The notes under the pieces are model-generated. The model was not told the origin of the DNA, did not search any database, and worked only from the letters and a program-made list of their open reading frames with translations. Positions 36,342 to 44,089 of a stretch of DNA of 64,000 nt are shown here, piece after piece (position 1 is the stretch's first letter; the number at the start of each line of letters is the position of its first letter). The translations under genes were made by a program, and so were the position numbers. Source of the stretch: Jejuia sp043557195 (GTDB lineage Bacteria > Bacteroidota > Bacteroidia > Flavobacteriales > Flavobacteriaceae); NCBI GenBank assembly GCA_043557195.1, contig CP121314.1, positions 1,178,001 to 1,242,000 on the forward strand. Direction: 5' to 3'.

Positions 36342-37324
36342 GATGATAATTTTAAAAATTGAATAGTTTCTTGAAGTCCTACCTGTAATGATGTAGGTTT
36401 ATAGTTTAGTTCCTTTTGCGCTTTTTTGGAGGAAGAAATACGGTTAACAAAAAGTGAATCTAAAATCTTTGGTGTGATAGATGGTGCAGCATTTGTAATT
36501 GCGAGAAAAAATGACGAAATAGAAAAAAGTGTTTTTATAACTGCGTAATTTATTTTCACAATTCTAATCTTACTCTTTGTTAAATTCTTAATTAGCGTAA
36601 ACAATTGTTTGTAACTAACATTTTCTCCTCCAATAATGTATCTGCCATATACCACTGAACTTTGCATTGCCAAGAGATGAGCATTTACAACATCCTTTAT
36701 AAAGACATAATTAGATACACTTTGCAATCTATTTGGCACTACTAAAAAATCATTTTTTGCAAACATTGATATCAACCTATTGACACCGTTTGAGAATGTA
36801 GCCAAACCGGGACCATATACTTTTGAAACATTAAGTACAACACACGAAAGTCCTTTTTTAGAATAACTGTAAACAATCTCTTCAGACATGCTTTTGGTAA
36901 GCTCATAATCGTTTGCATATGATGCAATTCTAGGTTGAGTTTCTACAATAGGTACTTGTTTATATGAAGGCCCATAAGTTGATAACGTACTGGTATAAAT
37001 AACTTTTTTAACTTTTTCATGTAACGCAGCTTTTAGCAAATTTTCTGTACCCAACACATTGGTGCTGTAGAAGTTCTCAATGTTTCTGCATTTCAAATTG
37101 GTATAAGCAGCAGTATGGAATACATATTCACAATTCTCAATAGCGTTTAGTATTGATGAGTAATCACAGATATCACCTTTAAATAGGACAATATTATCAT
37201 GCCTAGGAACTTTATAAGAATTTAAATCTCTTACCAGTGCATGAACTTTAAAGTTCTTTTCCGCTAATGTTAGAGCCAGTTGACGACCTACATATCCTGT
37301 GGCTCCAGTTAGTAAAACGTTCAT
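36338..37324 (-). CDS. NAD-dependent epimerase/dehydratase family protein
   Basis: An extended SDR of 328 residues. The NAD-binding loop MNVLLTGATGYVGRQLALTL is at the N-terminus. VFHTAAYTNLK precedes the active-site region TSTLSTYGPSYKQ, and the catalytic tyrosine is probably in SYANDYELTKSMSEEIV (Y-x-x-x-K as YELTK). It resembles the dihydroflavonol reductase / 3-beta-hydroxysteroid dehydrogenase group more than sugar epimerases. The product is unknown. It is translationally coupled to the SDR downstream and starts 4 bases after the CPBP gene stop. Confidence 0.85.
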   Translation of the reverse strand: MNVLLTGATGYVGRQLALTLAEKNFKVHALVRDLNSYKVPRHDNIVLFKGDICDYSSILNAIENCEYVFHTAAYTNLKCRNIENFYSTNVLGTENLLKAALHEKVKKVIYTSTLSTYGPSYKQVPIVETQPRIASYANDYELTKSMSEEIVYSYSKKGLSCVVLNVSKVYGPGLATFSNGVNRLISMFAKNDFLVVPNRLQSVSNYVFIKDVVNAHLLAMQSSVVYGRYIIGGENVSYKQLFTLIKNLTKSKIRIVKINYAVIKTLFSISSFFLAITNAAPSITPKILDSLFVNRISSSKKAQKELNYKPTSLQVGLQETIQFLKLSS

Positions 37325-37328
37325 AGTA

Positions 37329-37991
37329 TTATGTTTTTAAGGTTTGATGATAAAAAATTGATATTTCGTAAACTGCAGAAAGTGCTAAGTGCATTGCAAA
37401 AACATACCAAATACTTTGCGTTTGATAAGCTAGAATGCATAAGACTATCCCAAAAGGAATGGTGCCAATAATCTCTTTCTTCGAATCAAATAAGTGTATG
37501 ATTAAATAAGCTATAACACTTAATGCAATAGCATATGTTGGATTAAAATATTCCAGTAAACTGAATAGAAGCACACCTCTAAAAAAGAACTCATAACAGA
37601 ATAGAAATACAAATCGGATTATAAAGTACAACCAAGCGTCAGAAAATATATAATGGCTATTACTACCTTCTGTTTGAATAATACGCTTCACAGAAATTCG
37701 CGAAATCATTGCACAAAGAATCGTCAAAACCACAAAGGGAATAAGAAGCTCTAATCGCGGAACTTCAATATTAGTTATTAAGTCTCTTAGCTCAGGAAAT
37801 ATGATATAGAATAAAACTCCAAAAAGTACAATACCCAAACTATGTTTTAAGTTTAATAATCTAAGTCCGTTTCTAATTAACAACGCCTTTTCTAGGTTAA
37901 CTACCTCTAGTCTTTTGTATACCCAGCTTACCAAAAAATAAGTAATGAATACAATTGCTATGATTATCCATTTATTTTCTACTGATATCAT
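37329..37991 (-). CDS. CPBP-family intramembrane metalloprotease-like protein
   Basis: A 220-residue protein with about six membrane helices. The CPBP (Rce1/Abi-like) motif 1 appears as CYEFFFRGVLLFSLL near residue 140, with one Glu instead of the usual Glu-Glu pair. Motif 2/3 candidates are AYLIIHLFDSKKE and FAMHLALSAVYE. The change in motif 1 may lower or remove protease activity. Some family members process prenylated proteins or give immunity to bacteriocins; here the operon context suggests a lipid or envelope role. It overlaps the upstream gene by four bases. Confidence 0.75.
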   Translation of the reverse strand: MISVENKWIIIAIVFITYFLVSWVYKRLEVVNLEKALLIRNGLRLLNLKHSLGIVLFGVLFYIIFPELRDLITNIEVPRLELLIPFVVLTILCAMISRISVKRIIQTEGSNSHYIFSDAWLYFIIRFVFLFCYEFFFRGVLLFSLLEYFNPTYAIALSVIAYLIIHLFDSKKEIIGTIPFGIVLCILAYQTQSIWYVFAMHLALSAVYEISIFYHQTLKT

Positions 37992-38677
37992 GATGATGCA
38001 GGAATTAAGGTTACACTAAACAAAGAGCTATTAGCTTCAACTCTTACACACTTACCATTTTCATAATGAAAGATATTATACTTACCATCAGAGAATGCCA
38101 CCTTGTACTTACCTTTACCCATAGGCTCAAGGTTTACCATGCGCTTCACATTATCACAATAAATATGCTTTACACCTTTTGGCTCTTTAAAATAAAGCAT
38201 CACCAAATTATCCTGAATATCCTTAAAATCTAGTTCTTTTTTAGTGCCATCAACTTCTAAGTGATAGTTGTCATTTTTATAGGTTACGTTGTGATTCGCT
38301 TTAACCTTATTATTTACTTTTCGGTAAACTGAAGAGTAGACTAAAACACCATTTTTATAAATAGCTGTTTCCTTTCCACGTATACTAAATTTCAAAACGT
38401 ATCTTACATCGATACTACTTTCTAAAGCATAAATTGTAGAATCACTTTTCGTGTTACAACTCACTTTAATAGTACCGATAGTTACATTGTTTCTCACAAC
38501 ATTGTAACTTATTTGTTCTAAGGGGTTCTTGTCATTTGCATATGATGTAGTAATCATAAAAAAGACAATAAAGATTTTTAATCTTATCGCTAATTTTTTA
38601 ATAAATAACAGTTTTCTAGAAAAGAATGGATGTCTTTTCATCTTCTTTAAGAGGTAGACAATTAACATTGGTATCAT
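37988..38677 (-). CDS. DUF6134-like exported protein
   Basis: A 229-residue protein with a hydrophobic export segment (IFIVFFMITTSYAN) after a long basic stretch; the true start may be the ATG at 38641. The mature part resembles DUF6134 proteins: ISYNVVRNNVTIGTIKV, then strands with KANHNVTYKNDNYHLEVDG and a final VEANSSLFSVTLI. Those proteins are thought to form a periplasmic beta-barrel-like, lipocalin-type fold and are often found near lipid genes. It is the first gene of a four-gene operon running to 35571. Confidence 0.65.
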   Translation of the reverse strand: MIPMLIVYLLKKMKRHPFFSRKLLFIKKLAIRLKIFIVFFMITTSYANDKNPLEQISYNVVRNNVTIGTIKVSCNTKSDSTIYALESSIDVRYVLKFSIRGKETAIYKNGVLVYSSVYRKVNNKVKANHNVTYKNDNYHLEVDGTKKELDFKDIQDNLVMLYFKEPKGVKHIYCDNVKRMVNLEPMGKGKYKVAFSDGKYNIFHYENGKCVRVEANSSLFSVTLIPASS

Positions 38678-38763
38678 GACTAAAGTTTTATGATTTCTAA
38701 TTGATCGTAAAACTATTAGGGCATGTTAAAACCATTGTCCCATATGGTCTAGGAAGCAAAAAA

Positions 38764-38790
38764 CGGGATGTCCAACGATTATTTCGGACT
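38764..38790. promoter_or_regulatory. Candidate operator upstream of the DUF6134 operon
   Basis: GGGATGTCC (38765-38773) and ATTTCGGAC (38781-38789) lie between the AraC gene stop (38801) and the operon start. They match half sites GGATATGTCC and ATCTCGGAC on the minus strand at 35518-35556. No TTTG/TAnnTTTG pair is clear here. Confidence 0.35.
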
Positions 38791-38800
38791 AAAATCTAGA

Positions 38801-39937
38801 CTAAAACTTATCTCTGAAGGTTGAAGGGGTTTCTGAAGTAAATTTTTTAAATGCTGAATAAAAGGTAGATTTAGAATTAAAACCACATTCTAAACCTATG
38901 GCTACTATTGTGTACTCGCTAAACTCATTATTCGATAAGAACTTTTTAGCTTGCTCAACTCTAAGCGAATTTATGAAGTCTGAAAAATTATAATCGCTAT
39001 AAGAATTTATAAGTTTTGAGAAATAACTTTTACTCATTCCAAGATCAGATGCTAAAGATTCCATACTTAATAATGGATCTAAATACAATTTATCTTTAAT
39101 TACATAATCTCTTATCTTATCAAAATCATTTTGATGCTTTTCGTTATAAAAATCATCTTCATTATTAGACAAAATCTTAACATAGTCATTCTCCACAGAA
39201 ATGAGATTAGCCTCCAATGAGCTTCTTAAAACAATTCTATCCCGTAAAACGTTGTATTTGTAAAACCCTTGATAACCTATCCAATATAAAAGTATAGACG
39301 AACTTAGCCTTAAAAACATATAGGCATCCTCGTTTCCTGTAAGGGATTTAATAGCCACAGCTATGGCCCAAAAAATGATAACAATGGTGCCTATTCTTAT
39401 AAACCACTTTATCCAGTTTAAATCATCATAAGATAGAATGTAAGATATTAAATGATGCCTTCTGAAGATAATCAGGCAAGCATTTATAAATAAGAATATA
39501 CTGTACAATAAATTAAATATATCTTCTACCATCGTGTACCTTTTTATTAAAAAAGTATCTCTATCTGGCACTTCATAAAACACATAAGAAATAATACAAA
39601 GACGAAGAATAATTTCAGTAACAAAAAGTATTATTGAAAACTTTAAAAAGTCGTTTACCTTATCCTCTACCTTTAAAAAGTGTGTTGTAAACGCATAAAA
39701 CATTGGTAGAATAAGGACATACCAAGGAATCAGTAAATTTTCTAGCAAAAATAAATCAGAAGTGTAATCATTATCAATTAACCATCTTTGAAGATTATTT
39801 AGAGATATAAAAAGAACGGTTAAGTTTAGGAAGACAATAACTTTATCGCATTTCTTCTTTACGAACATGGTCACAAGGTTAAATGCGAAACCTTGAATTA
39901 CACCAGCAATAAGAAAAAAGTTAATAATTGAAGCCAA
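38801..39937 (-). CDS. AraC-family regulator with N-terminal membrane domain
   Basis: A 378-residue regulator. The first 235 residues contain about seven hydrophobic helices (IINFFLIAGVIQGFAFNLVTMF, VIVFLNLTVLFISLNN, ILFVTEIILRLCIISYVFY). The C-terminal 105 residues form the double HTH of AraC: SMESLASDLGMSKSYFSKLINSYSDYNFSDFINSLRV, then YTIVAIGLECGFNSKSTFYSAFKKFTSETPSTFR. It probably senses a membrane or extracellular cue and binds DNA from the membrane. The four-gene operon downstream on the same strand is the likely target. Confidence 0.9.
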   Translation of the reverse strand: MASIINFFLIAGVIQGFAFNLVTMFVKKKCDKVIVFLNLTVLFISLNNLQRWLIDNDYTSDLFLLENLLIPWYVLILPMFYAFTTHFLKVEDKVNDFLKFSIILFVTEIILRLCIISYVFYEVPDRDTFLIKRYTMVEDIFNLLYSIFLFINACLIIFRRHHLISYILSYDDLNWIKWFIRIGTIVIIFWAIAVAIKSLTGNEDAYMFLRLSSSILLYWIGYQGFYKYNVLRDRIVLRSSLEANLISVENDYVKILSNNEDDFYNEKHQNDFDKIRDYVIKDKLYLDPLLSMESLASDLGMSKSYFSKLINSYSDYNFSDFINSLRVEQAKKFLSNNEFSEYTIVAIGLECGFNSKSTFYSAFKKFTSETPSTFRDKF

Positions 39938-39972
39938 CTTTCTTTAGTGAAATTTTACTAAAGATAGGTATT

Positions 39973-40098
39973 TCAGGCTTTTAAATTAATTTCAGATTTG
40001 TTTTTTTTACTTACAAGCACAAAATAGATATAACTATCTACTAACTGAAAAATGGACTGGATCACTTTACTAGATTTGTTAGAGTTTTGAGTTTTCAT
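39973..40098 (-). CDS. Possible small protein of 41 residues
   Basis: A short reading frame from ATG 40098 (MKTQNSNKSSKVIQSIFQ) ending KNKSEINLKA, with a central hydrophobic segment (LVDSYIYFVLV). It lies 35 bases upstream of the AraC gene on the same strand. No homologue is recognised and no convincing promoter is seen, so this is speculative. Confidence 0.25.
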   Translation of the reverse strand: MKTQNSNKSSKVIQSIFQLVDSYIYFVLVSKKNKSEINLKA

Positions 40099-40150
40099 GG
40101 TTGGTAATTTATTTGTTAATAGCAAAATTCTAATCGAATTACTCAAATTT

Positions 40151-40252
40151 ACTTGCAATTTTTGAAAGCTTATTGTGAAAATCGTCTAAAACTTTCAATT
40201 AATTTTCTTAATTTTCACAAACCGACTCTCTTTGAACTTGTAATTTTTGAAA
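40151..40252. promoter_or_regulatory. Direct and inverted repeats upstream of the HTH regulator
   Basis: ACTTGCAATTTTTGAAA (40151-40167) recurs with one change at 40236-40252, just before the ATG at 40255. Between them, TTGTGAAAAT (40173-40182) and ATTTTCACAA (40211-40220) form a perfect 10-bp inverted repeat. The divergent gap 39938-40254 holds nothing else clear apart from a doubtful small gene. Confidence 0.45.
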
Positions 40253-40254
40253 AA

Positions 40255-41256
40255 ATGCAAGAACAATTTATTAACTATCTTAAGGAAAGAGCGCAAGACA
40301 ATACTTCATTTGCTGAGGAAATAGCCAGCGTACTAGACATTGGATATGATGCGGCTTATCGTCGTATTAATCTGAAAACAAATTTATCACTGGAAGAGAG
40401 TGTTAAACTCGCCAAACACTATAAAATATCACTTAATAAGCTATTTGAGGTTGGAAGTCAGAATACAATTTTGGCAGATTTATCACCACCAATACACAAC
40501 AAAGAAGGTCTTGAAGTATGGTTAAATCAATCCTACAATAGTGTTTTCCCGTTAACGAAGTTGAAAAGTGCCTCGATTATTTATTCAGCTAAAGATATTC
40601 CACTATTTCACACTCTAAAAGATTCCTACTTATCAAGGTACAAAATCTATGTATGGTTAAAAGATGTTGACCCTGAAATGACCAGAAACAAGGTTACATT
40701 CGATGATTTCATCAAAAACATACCAGAATCTATGTTAGAAAGTGCTTTTAAATTAGGAAAAATTTACAAAGACATCAATATAACTGAAATATGGAATAAC
40801 ACAACAATTAATGGCTCTTTACAACAAGTTCTCTATTATTTTGAAGCTGGTGCGCTTTCTAAAGATTTATCATTAAAAATATGTGATGACATAGAAGATG
40901 TTATTCGACACATCGAAAAACAAGCCATACAACAATCGTTAATTGATTCTAAGACTAAAGCAACCTATAATCTTTACATTAACGACATACATACAATGAG
41001 TAATACTATAATGGTTAAAACACCTTTTCAAAAAGTATTTTTTACACCCTTTACCGTTATTAGCTATTTTAAAATTGAACACCAACCTACTTGCGAACTT
41101 ATGTTTGAATTTTTTGAAAAGCAAATGAGTATTTCAAAACTCTTGGTAAATGCTGGTGAAAAGGATCGCTCGTTATTTTTTAATAGAATGCATCAAAAAA
41201 TAAATAGGCTTAGAGAACGTATAAGAATTGATAACGATGCTTTTGATTTTGAATAA
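40255..41256 (+). CDS. XRE-like helix-turn-helix protein with large unknown C-terminal domain
   Basis: A 333-residue protein from the ATG at 40255; a TTG at 40153 is in frame but would put the repeats inside the gene. Residues about 8-65 form a degenerate HTH: LKERAQDNTSFAEEIASVLDIGYDAAYRRINLKTNLSLEESVKLAKHYKISLNKLFE. The remaining 260 residues match no domain I recognise; they are mixed helix/strand with no membrane segment. A Bacteroidota-wide group of regulators has this layout, with unknown ligands. The last stop base adjoins the LysR gene stop on the other strand. Confidence 0.7.
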   Translation: MQEQFINYLKERAQDNTSFAEEIASVLDIGYDAAYRRINLKTNLSLEESVKLAKHYKISLNKLFEVGSQNTILADLSPPIHNKEGLEVWLNQSYNSVFPLTKLKSASIIYSAKDIPLFHTLKDSYLSRYKIYVWLKDVDPEMTRNKVTFDDFIKNIPESMLESAFKLGKIYKDINITEIWNNTTINGSLQQVLYYFEAGALSKDLSLKICDDIEDVIRHIEKQAIQQSLIDSKTKATYNLYINDIHTMSNTIMVKTPFQKVFFTPFTVISYFKIEHQPTCELMFEFFEKQMSISKLLVNAGEKDRSLFFNRMHQKINRLRERIRIDNDAFDFE

Positions 41257-42180
41257 TTAATATTGCTCCAGCCAACTGAAATGCTTCTTTGTTATCTCTA
41301 GCTTATTTTCATTGATATGTTCAATAAGGCTTTTCGCTATGGTTGACATATTTTTTGAACTCAGCCAAATTAAATTCCAATTGGTTACTATAGGCAAACC
41401 TTTTACTGGTATAATTTGTAAGTCATCATATTTAATAGCATTTTTTATACCAATTAAAGGCATAATAGAAAAACCTAATCCAGAAATCACAGCTTGTTTA
41501 AGAGCCTCATTGGATGTTAACTCCATTTTTTTATACGATGATATTTTTTTTGAATTGATAAACTTTTCCATGGCTAAACGCGTTGCAGAACCTTGTTCTC
41601 TATATATCAATGGTAATTTTTGAAATTCTGATTTAGTTAAATTTTTACCTGTTTGCTTATAATCTCTACCTCCTACTAAATACAATTCATTATTCATAAG
41701 TTGAATTCTATTAATCTTAAGTTTTTTAGGAATTGTAGAAACCATTGCAAAATCTACTTCATTATTTTCTAAAGCATTTATAACCGAAGCTTTATTAGTT
41801 ACATCCATTATAAGATCTACCCCTCTATTTTCATTAATAAAATCTGAAATAAAATAGGGCATTACGTATTTGGCTGTAGACACAATTGCAATTTTTAATT
41901 TACCTGCCAATTCTCCTTGATAAGACAATGCTTTATAATCCATAGCCTTTACCTCTTCCATAATTCTTCGAGCTGTTTGCGCAACTTCTTCTCCAAATTC
42001 AGTAATGTAAATTCTCCTTCCTACAACCTCAAATAATGGAATTTTAAACTGTTCTTGAAACTTTTTTAGTTGAATTGAAACTGCTGGTTGAGTAAGATAC
42101 AACTCTTCCGAAGCCTTTGTAACACTCTGTAAATCAACAATTTTTAAGAAAACCTCTAATTGGTGCAATGTATAATTCAT
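41257..42180 (-). CDS. LysR-family transcriptional regulator (CbbR/CmpR-like)
   Basis: A 307-residue LysR regulator. The N-terminal winged HTH is MNYTLHQLEVFLKIVDLQSVTKASEELYLTQPAVSIQLKKFQEQF. The effector-binding domain follows (KLKIAIVSTAKYVMPYFISDF, SNEALKQAVISGLGFSIMPLIGIK). The start LHQLEVFLKIVDLQSVTKASEEL and the PAVSIQLK helix resemble CbbR and CmpR, which control carbon-fixation and bicarbonate-uptake genes. It is divergent from the small membrane protein and sbtA, so it very likely controls them in the usual LysR divergent arrangement. Confidence 0.9.
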   Translation of the reverse strand: MNYTLHQLEVFLKIVDLQSVTKASEELYLTQPAVSIQLKKFQEQFKIPLFEVVGRRIYITEFGEEVAQTARRIMEEVKAMDYKALSYQGELAGKLKIAIVSTAKYVMPYFISDFINENRGVDLIMDVTNKASVINALENNEVDFAMVSTIPKKLKINRIQLMNNELYLVGGRDYKQTGKNLTKSEFQKLPLIYREQGSATRLAMEKFINSKKISSYKKMELTSNEALKQAVISGLGFSIMPLIGIKNAIKYDDLQIIPVKGLPIVTNWNLIWLSSKNMSTIAKSLIEHINENKLEITKKHFSWLEQY

Positions 42181-42268
42181 AAATAATAATTATATTTTTT
42201 ATAATAAATATAAATAAAAATATATGAAAAATTAGTATAAAATTTGCACCAACTAAAAAAAATACAAA

Positions 42269-42460
42269 ATGAAACAAAAAATTCTAAATCAAATTAAAAG
42301 GTTGCAACTAAAGCAAATGATGTTTGTAACAGTTTTTGCAATTGGACTTTTCGTAATATTTATATCCTTATCAATACAAAATGAAGCATTGTTTTTAAAA
42401 GAAATTTTATTGTGTAGTGCAATTGTTGGACTTGCTTTAATCAGTCAGAAACAAAACTAA
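42269..42460 (+). CDS. Small membrane protein upstream of sbtA
   Basis: A 63-residue protein with a basic N-terminus (MKQKILNQIKRLQLKQ) and two hydrophobic helices (MMFVTVFAIGLFVIFISLS; LLCSAIVGLALIS). It has no recognised family. It lies 39 bases before sbtA on the same strand and downstream of the divergent LysR promoter region. The position suggests a partner or accessory subunit of the transporter, but this is inference only. Confidence 0.7.
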   Translation: MKQKILNQIKRLQLKQMMFVTVFAIGLFVIFISLSIQNEALFLKEILLCSAIVGLALISQKQN

Positions 42461-42499
42461 CATCAAACTAAAAAACAAACTCTTCAACTTTCTAAATAA

Positions 42500-43468
42500 A
42501 TGGATTTACATTTACTTATAGACAACCTGACAAACCCTGCATTACTATTTTTCTTTTTAGGCATCATCGCTGTTCAATTAAAAAGTGATTTAAAAATTCC
42601 TGAAAATTCATCAAAATTTATTTCACTTTATCTATTGTTAGCAATTGGTTTCAAAGGTGGACAAGAATTATCTCATAGTGTTTTTTCTATGGAAATAATC
42701 TGGTCGTTATTATTTGGTATATTTTTAGCTTTAACAGTTCCTGTATACACTTATTATATTCTAAGAAAAAAGTTTAGCATAGAAAACGCCGGAGCTATTG
42801 CTGCCTCATATGGCTCTGTAAGTGCGGTAACTTTTATTACTACTATTGCGTTTTTAGAAATGGAGCAGATTCCTTTTAATGGGCATATGGTTGCTGTAAT
42901 GGCACTAATGGAAGCACCATCTATTATGATAGGACTACTTTTGATAATGATTTCAAAAGGCAGTAAAAATAAATCGGACATTCCTCTAAAAACAGTTTTA
43001 CAACACGCCCTATTTAACGGTAGTGTTTTATTAATTATTGGAAGTTTAATAATTGGGTTTTTAGCAAGTGATGCTCAGGCAGAAGGTATAAAACCATTTA
43101 CTACAGATATCTTCAAAGGCTTTCTTGCTGTATTCCTTTTAGACATGGGTATTACTAGCGGAAAGAAAATATCAGACCTCATAAAAAAAGGTTGGTTTGC
43201 TCTTGTTTTTTCAATTGTAATTCCAATTATAAACGGCACACTTGTTGCCATTATTAGTGGCGCCTTTATTGACAGCACAGGAAACAGATTATTATTTGCA
43301 ATTCTTGCTGCTAGCGCGTCATATATAGCAGTACCAGCAGCAATGAAAATAGCTGTACCAAAAGCTAGCCCAAGTTTATATATACCTATGGCGCTTGCCA
43401 TTACATTCCCATTTAATATTACCCTAGGAATGCCCCTTTATTTATGCATTATTCAAAATACTTATTAA
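42500..43468 (+). CDS. sbtA: SbtA-family sodium-dependent bicarbonate transporter
   Basis: An inner-membrane Na+/HCO3- symporter family protein (DUF897) of 322 residues, with about ten helices in an inverted-repeat arrangement. Recognisable family segments are NPALLFFFLGIIAVQLKSDLKIPE, LLAIGFKGGQEL, GSVSAVTFITTIAFLE, FKGFLAVFLLDMGITSG and the C-terminal ASASYIAVPAAMKIAVPKASPSLYI. In cyanobacteria SbtA is paired with the PII-like regulator SbtB; the gene downstream here is unrelated to SbtB. In heterotrophic marine flavobacteria, bicarbonate uptake may feed anaplerotic CO2 fixation. Confidence 0.92.
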   Translation: MDLHLLIDNLTNPALLFFFLGIIAVQLKSDLKIPENSSKFISLYLLLAIGFKGGQELSHSVFSMEIIWSLLFGIFLALTVPVYTYYILRKKFSIENAGAIAASYGSVSAVTFITTIAFLEMEQIPFNGHMVAVMALMEAPSIMIGLLLIMISKGSKNKSDIPLKTVLQHALFNGSVLLIIGSLIIGFLASDAQAEGIKPFTTDIFKGFLAVFLLDMGITSGKKISDLIKKGWFALVFSIVIPIINGTLVAIISGAFIDSTGNRLLFAILAASASYIAVPAAMKIAVPKASPSLYIPMALAITFPFNITLGMPLYLCIIQNTY

Positions 43469-43496
43469 AAACGTTTAACAGTAAAAATTAGAAAAC

Positions 43497-43811
43497 ATGG
43501 AAACAATTTCGAAAACAGTAAAAGAAAACAAAATTGAGGAACAAAGCATTAAACTTATTGCTGGACAATTTACGCCATCAGAGGCAGCAGATATCATTGA
43601 CTCAATTTTAGATATAAAAATAAATTATCATAAAATTAAAAGGCTTTCGATAACTGAAGGGAATTGTGATGATTTATGTGAATACGACAATGGAAGAATA
43701 AATGAACTTATTGATGCGAAACTTGATGCTAAATCATTTTTTAGTGATGCTAGATTGAAAGGAAAAAAATTAAAAATAAATAGTTCTATTTCGATATCTA
43801 TTGAAGATTAA
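43497..43811 (+). CDS. Hypothetical protein downstream of sbtA
   Basis: A soluble 104-residue protein with no recognised domain. A helical region (IKLIAGQFTPSEAADIIDSILDIKINYHKIKRLSITEGN) is followed by the acidic Cys-containing patch CDDLCEYDNGRINELID and a beta-strand tail (KKLKINSSISISIED). It starts 28 bases after the sbtA stop, so it is probably in the same transcript. It occupies the place where cyanobacteria have SbtB, but it lacks the PII-like T-loop and ferredoxin-like pattern. A role in controlling SbtA is a guess. A terminator and copy E follow. Confidence 0.7.
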   Translation: METISKTVKENKIEEQSIKLIAGQFTPSEAADIIDSILDIKINYHKIKRLSITEGNCDDLCEYDNGRINELIDAKLDAKSFFSDARLKGKKLKINSSISISIED

Positions 43812-43831
43812 ATTACAATTAAAAAAGGCAG

Positions 43832-43863
43832 GCTTCATAATTTTAAATTATGAAGCTTTTTTT
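43832..43863 (+). terminator. Terminator of the sbtA operon
   Basis: GCTTCATAATTT pairs with AAATTATGAAGC (43832-43856), followed by seven T residues. It lies 20 bases after the last stop. Confidence 0.88.
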
Positions 43864-43892
43864 GTGAGTATGAGTAAGCCGCAAGAGCGAGT

Positions 43893-43936
43893 GCATTAGG
43901 GATTGTAGAGGAAAGCCCGACCCTTTTGGGTAATGC
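43893..43936 (+). repeat. Structured dispersed element, copy E (minimal)
   Basis: The closing stem is GCATTA (43893-43898) / TAATGC (43931-43936). The ACCC/GGGT hairpin and the AAAGCCCGACCC segment are kept, but the first internal hairpin is missing, making this a 44-bp minimal copy. It follows the sbtA-operon terminator by 30 bases. The rest of the stretch up to rpoD (43937-44089) shows no clear promoter. Confidence 0.72.
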
Positions 43937-44089
43937 TCAAATAGATATTATAGTGACTTTTATGTGTTTTATGTGTCTTACTATTAAAGAGTTAAAATAA
44001 TTTCAACTTTTTTGTAACAAAATGTGTTATTTATACGTATAACTATTGAGTGGCTATGAATTCACAATTAAATTACAGGAGAACATTAG

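Noticed and set aside
43075..43401. Minus-strand open frame of 108 codons in sbtA
   Set aside because: Antisense of a conserved membrane protein; no independent evidence.
43497..43811. Gene after sbtA considered as sbtB
   Set aside because: The translation lacks the PII-like beta-alpha-beta pattern and T-loop of SbtB, so it was left as hypothetical.
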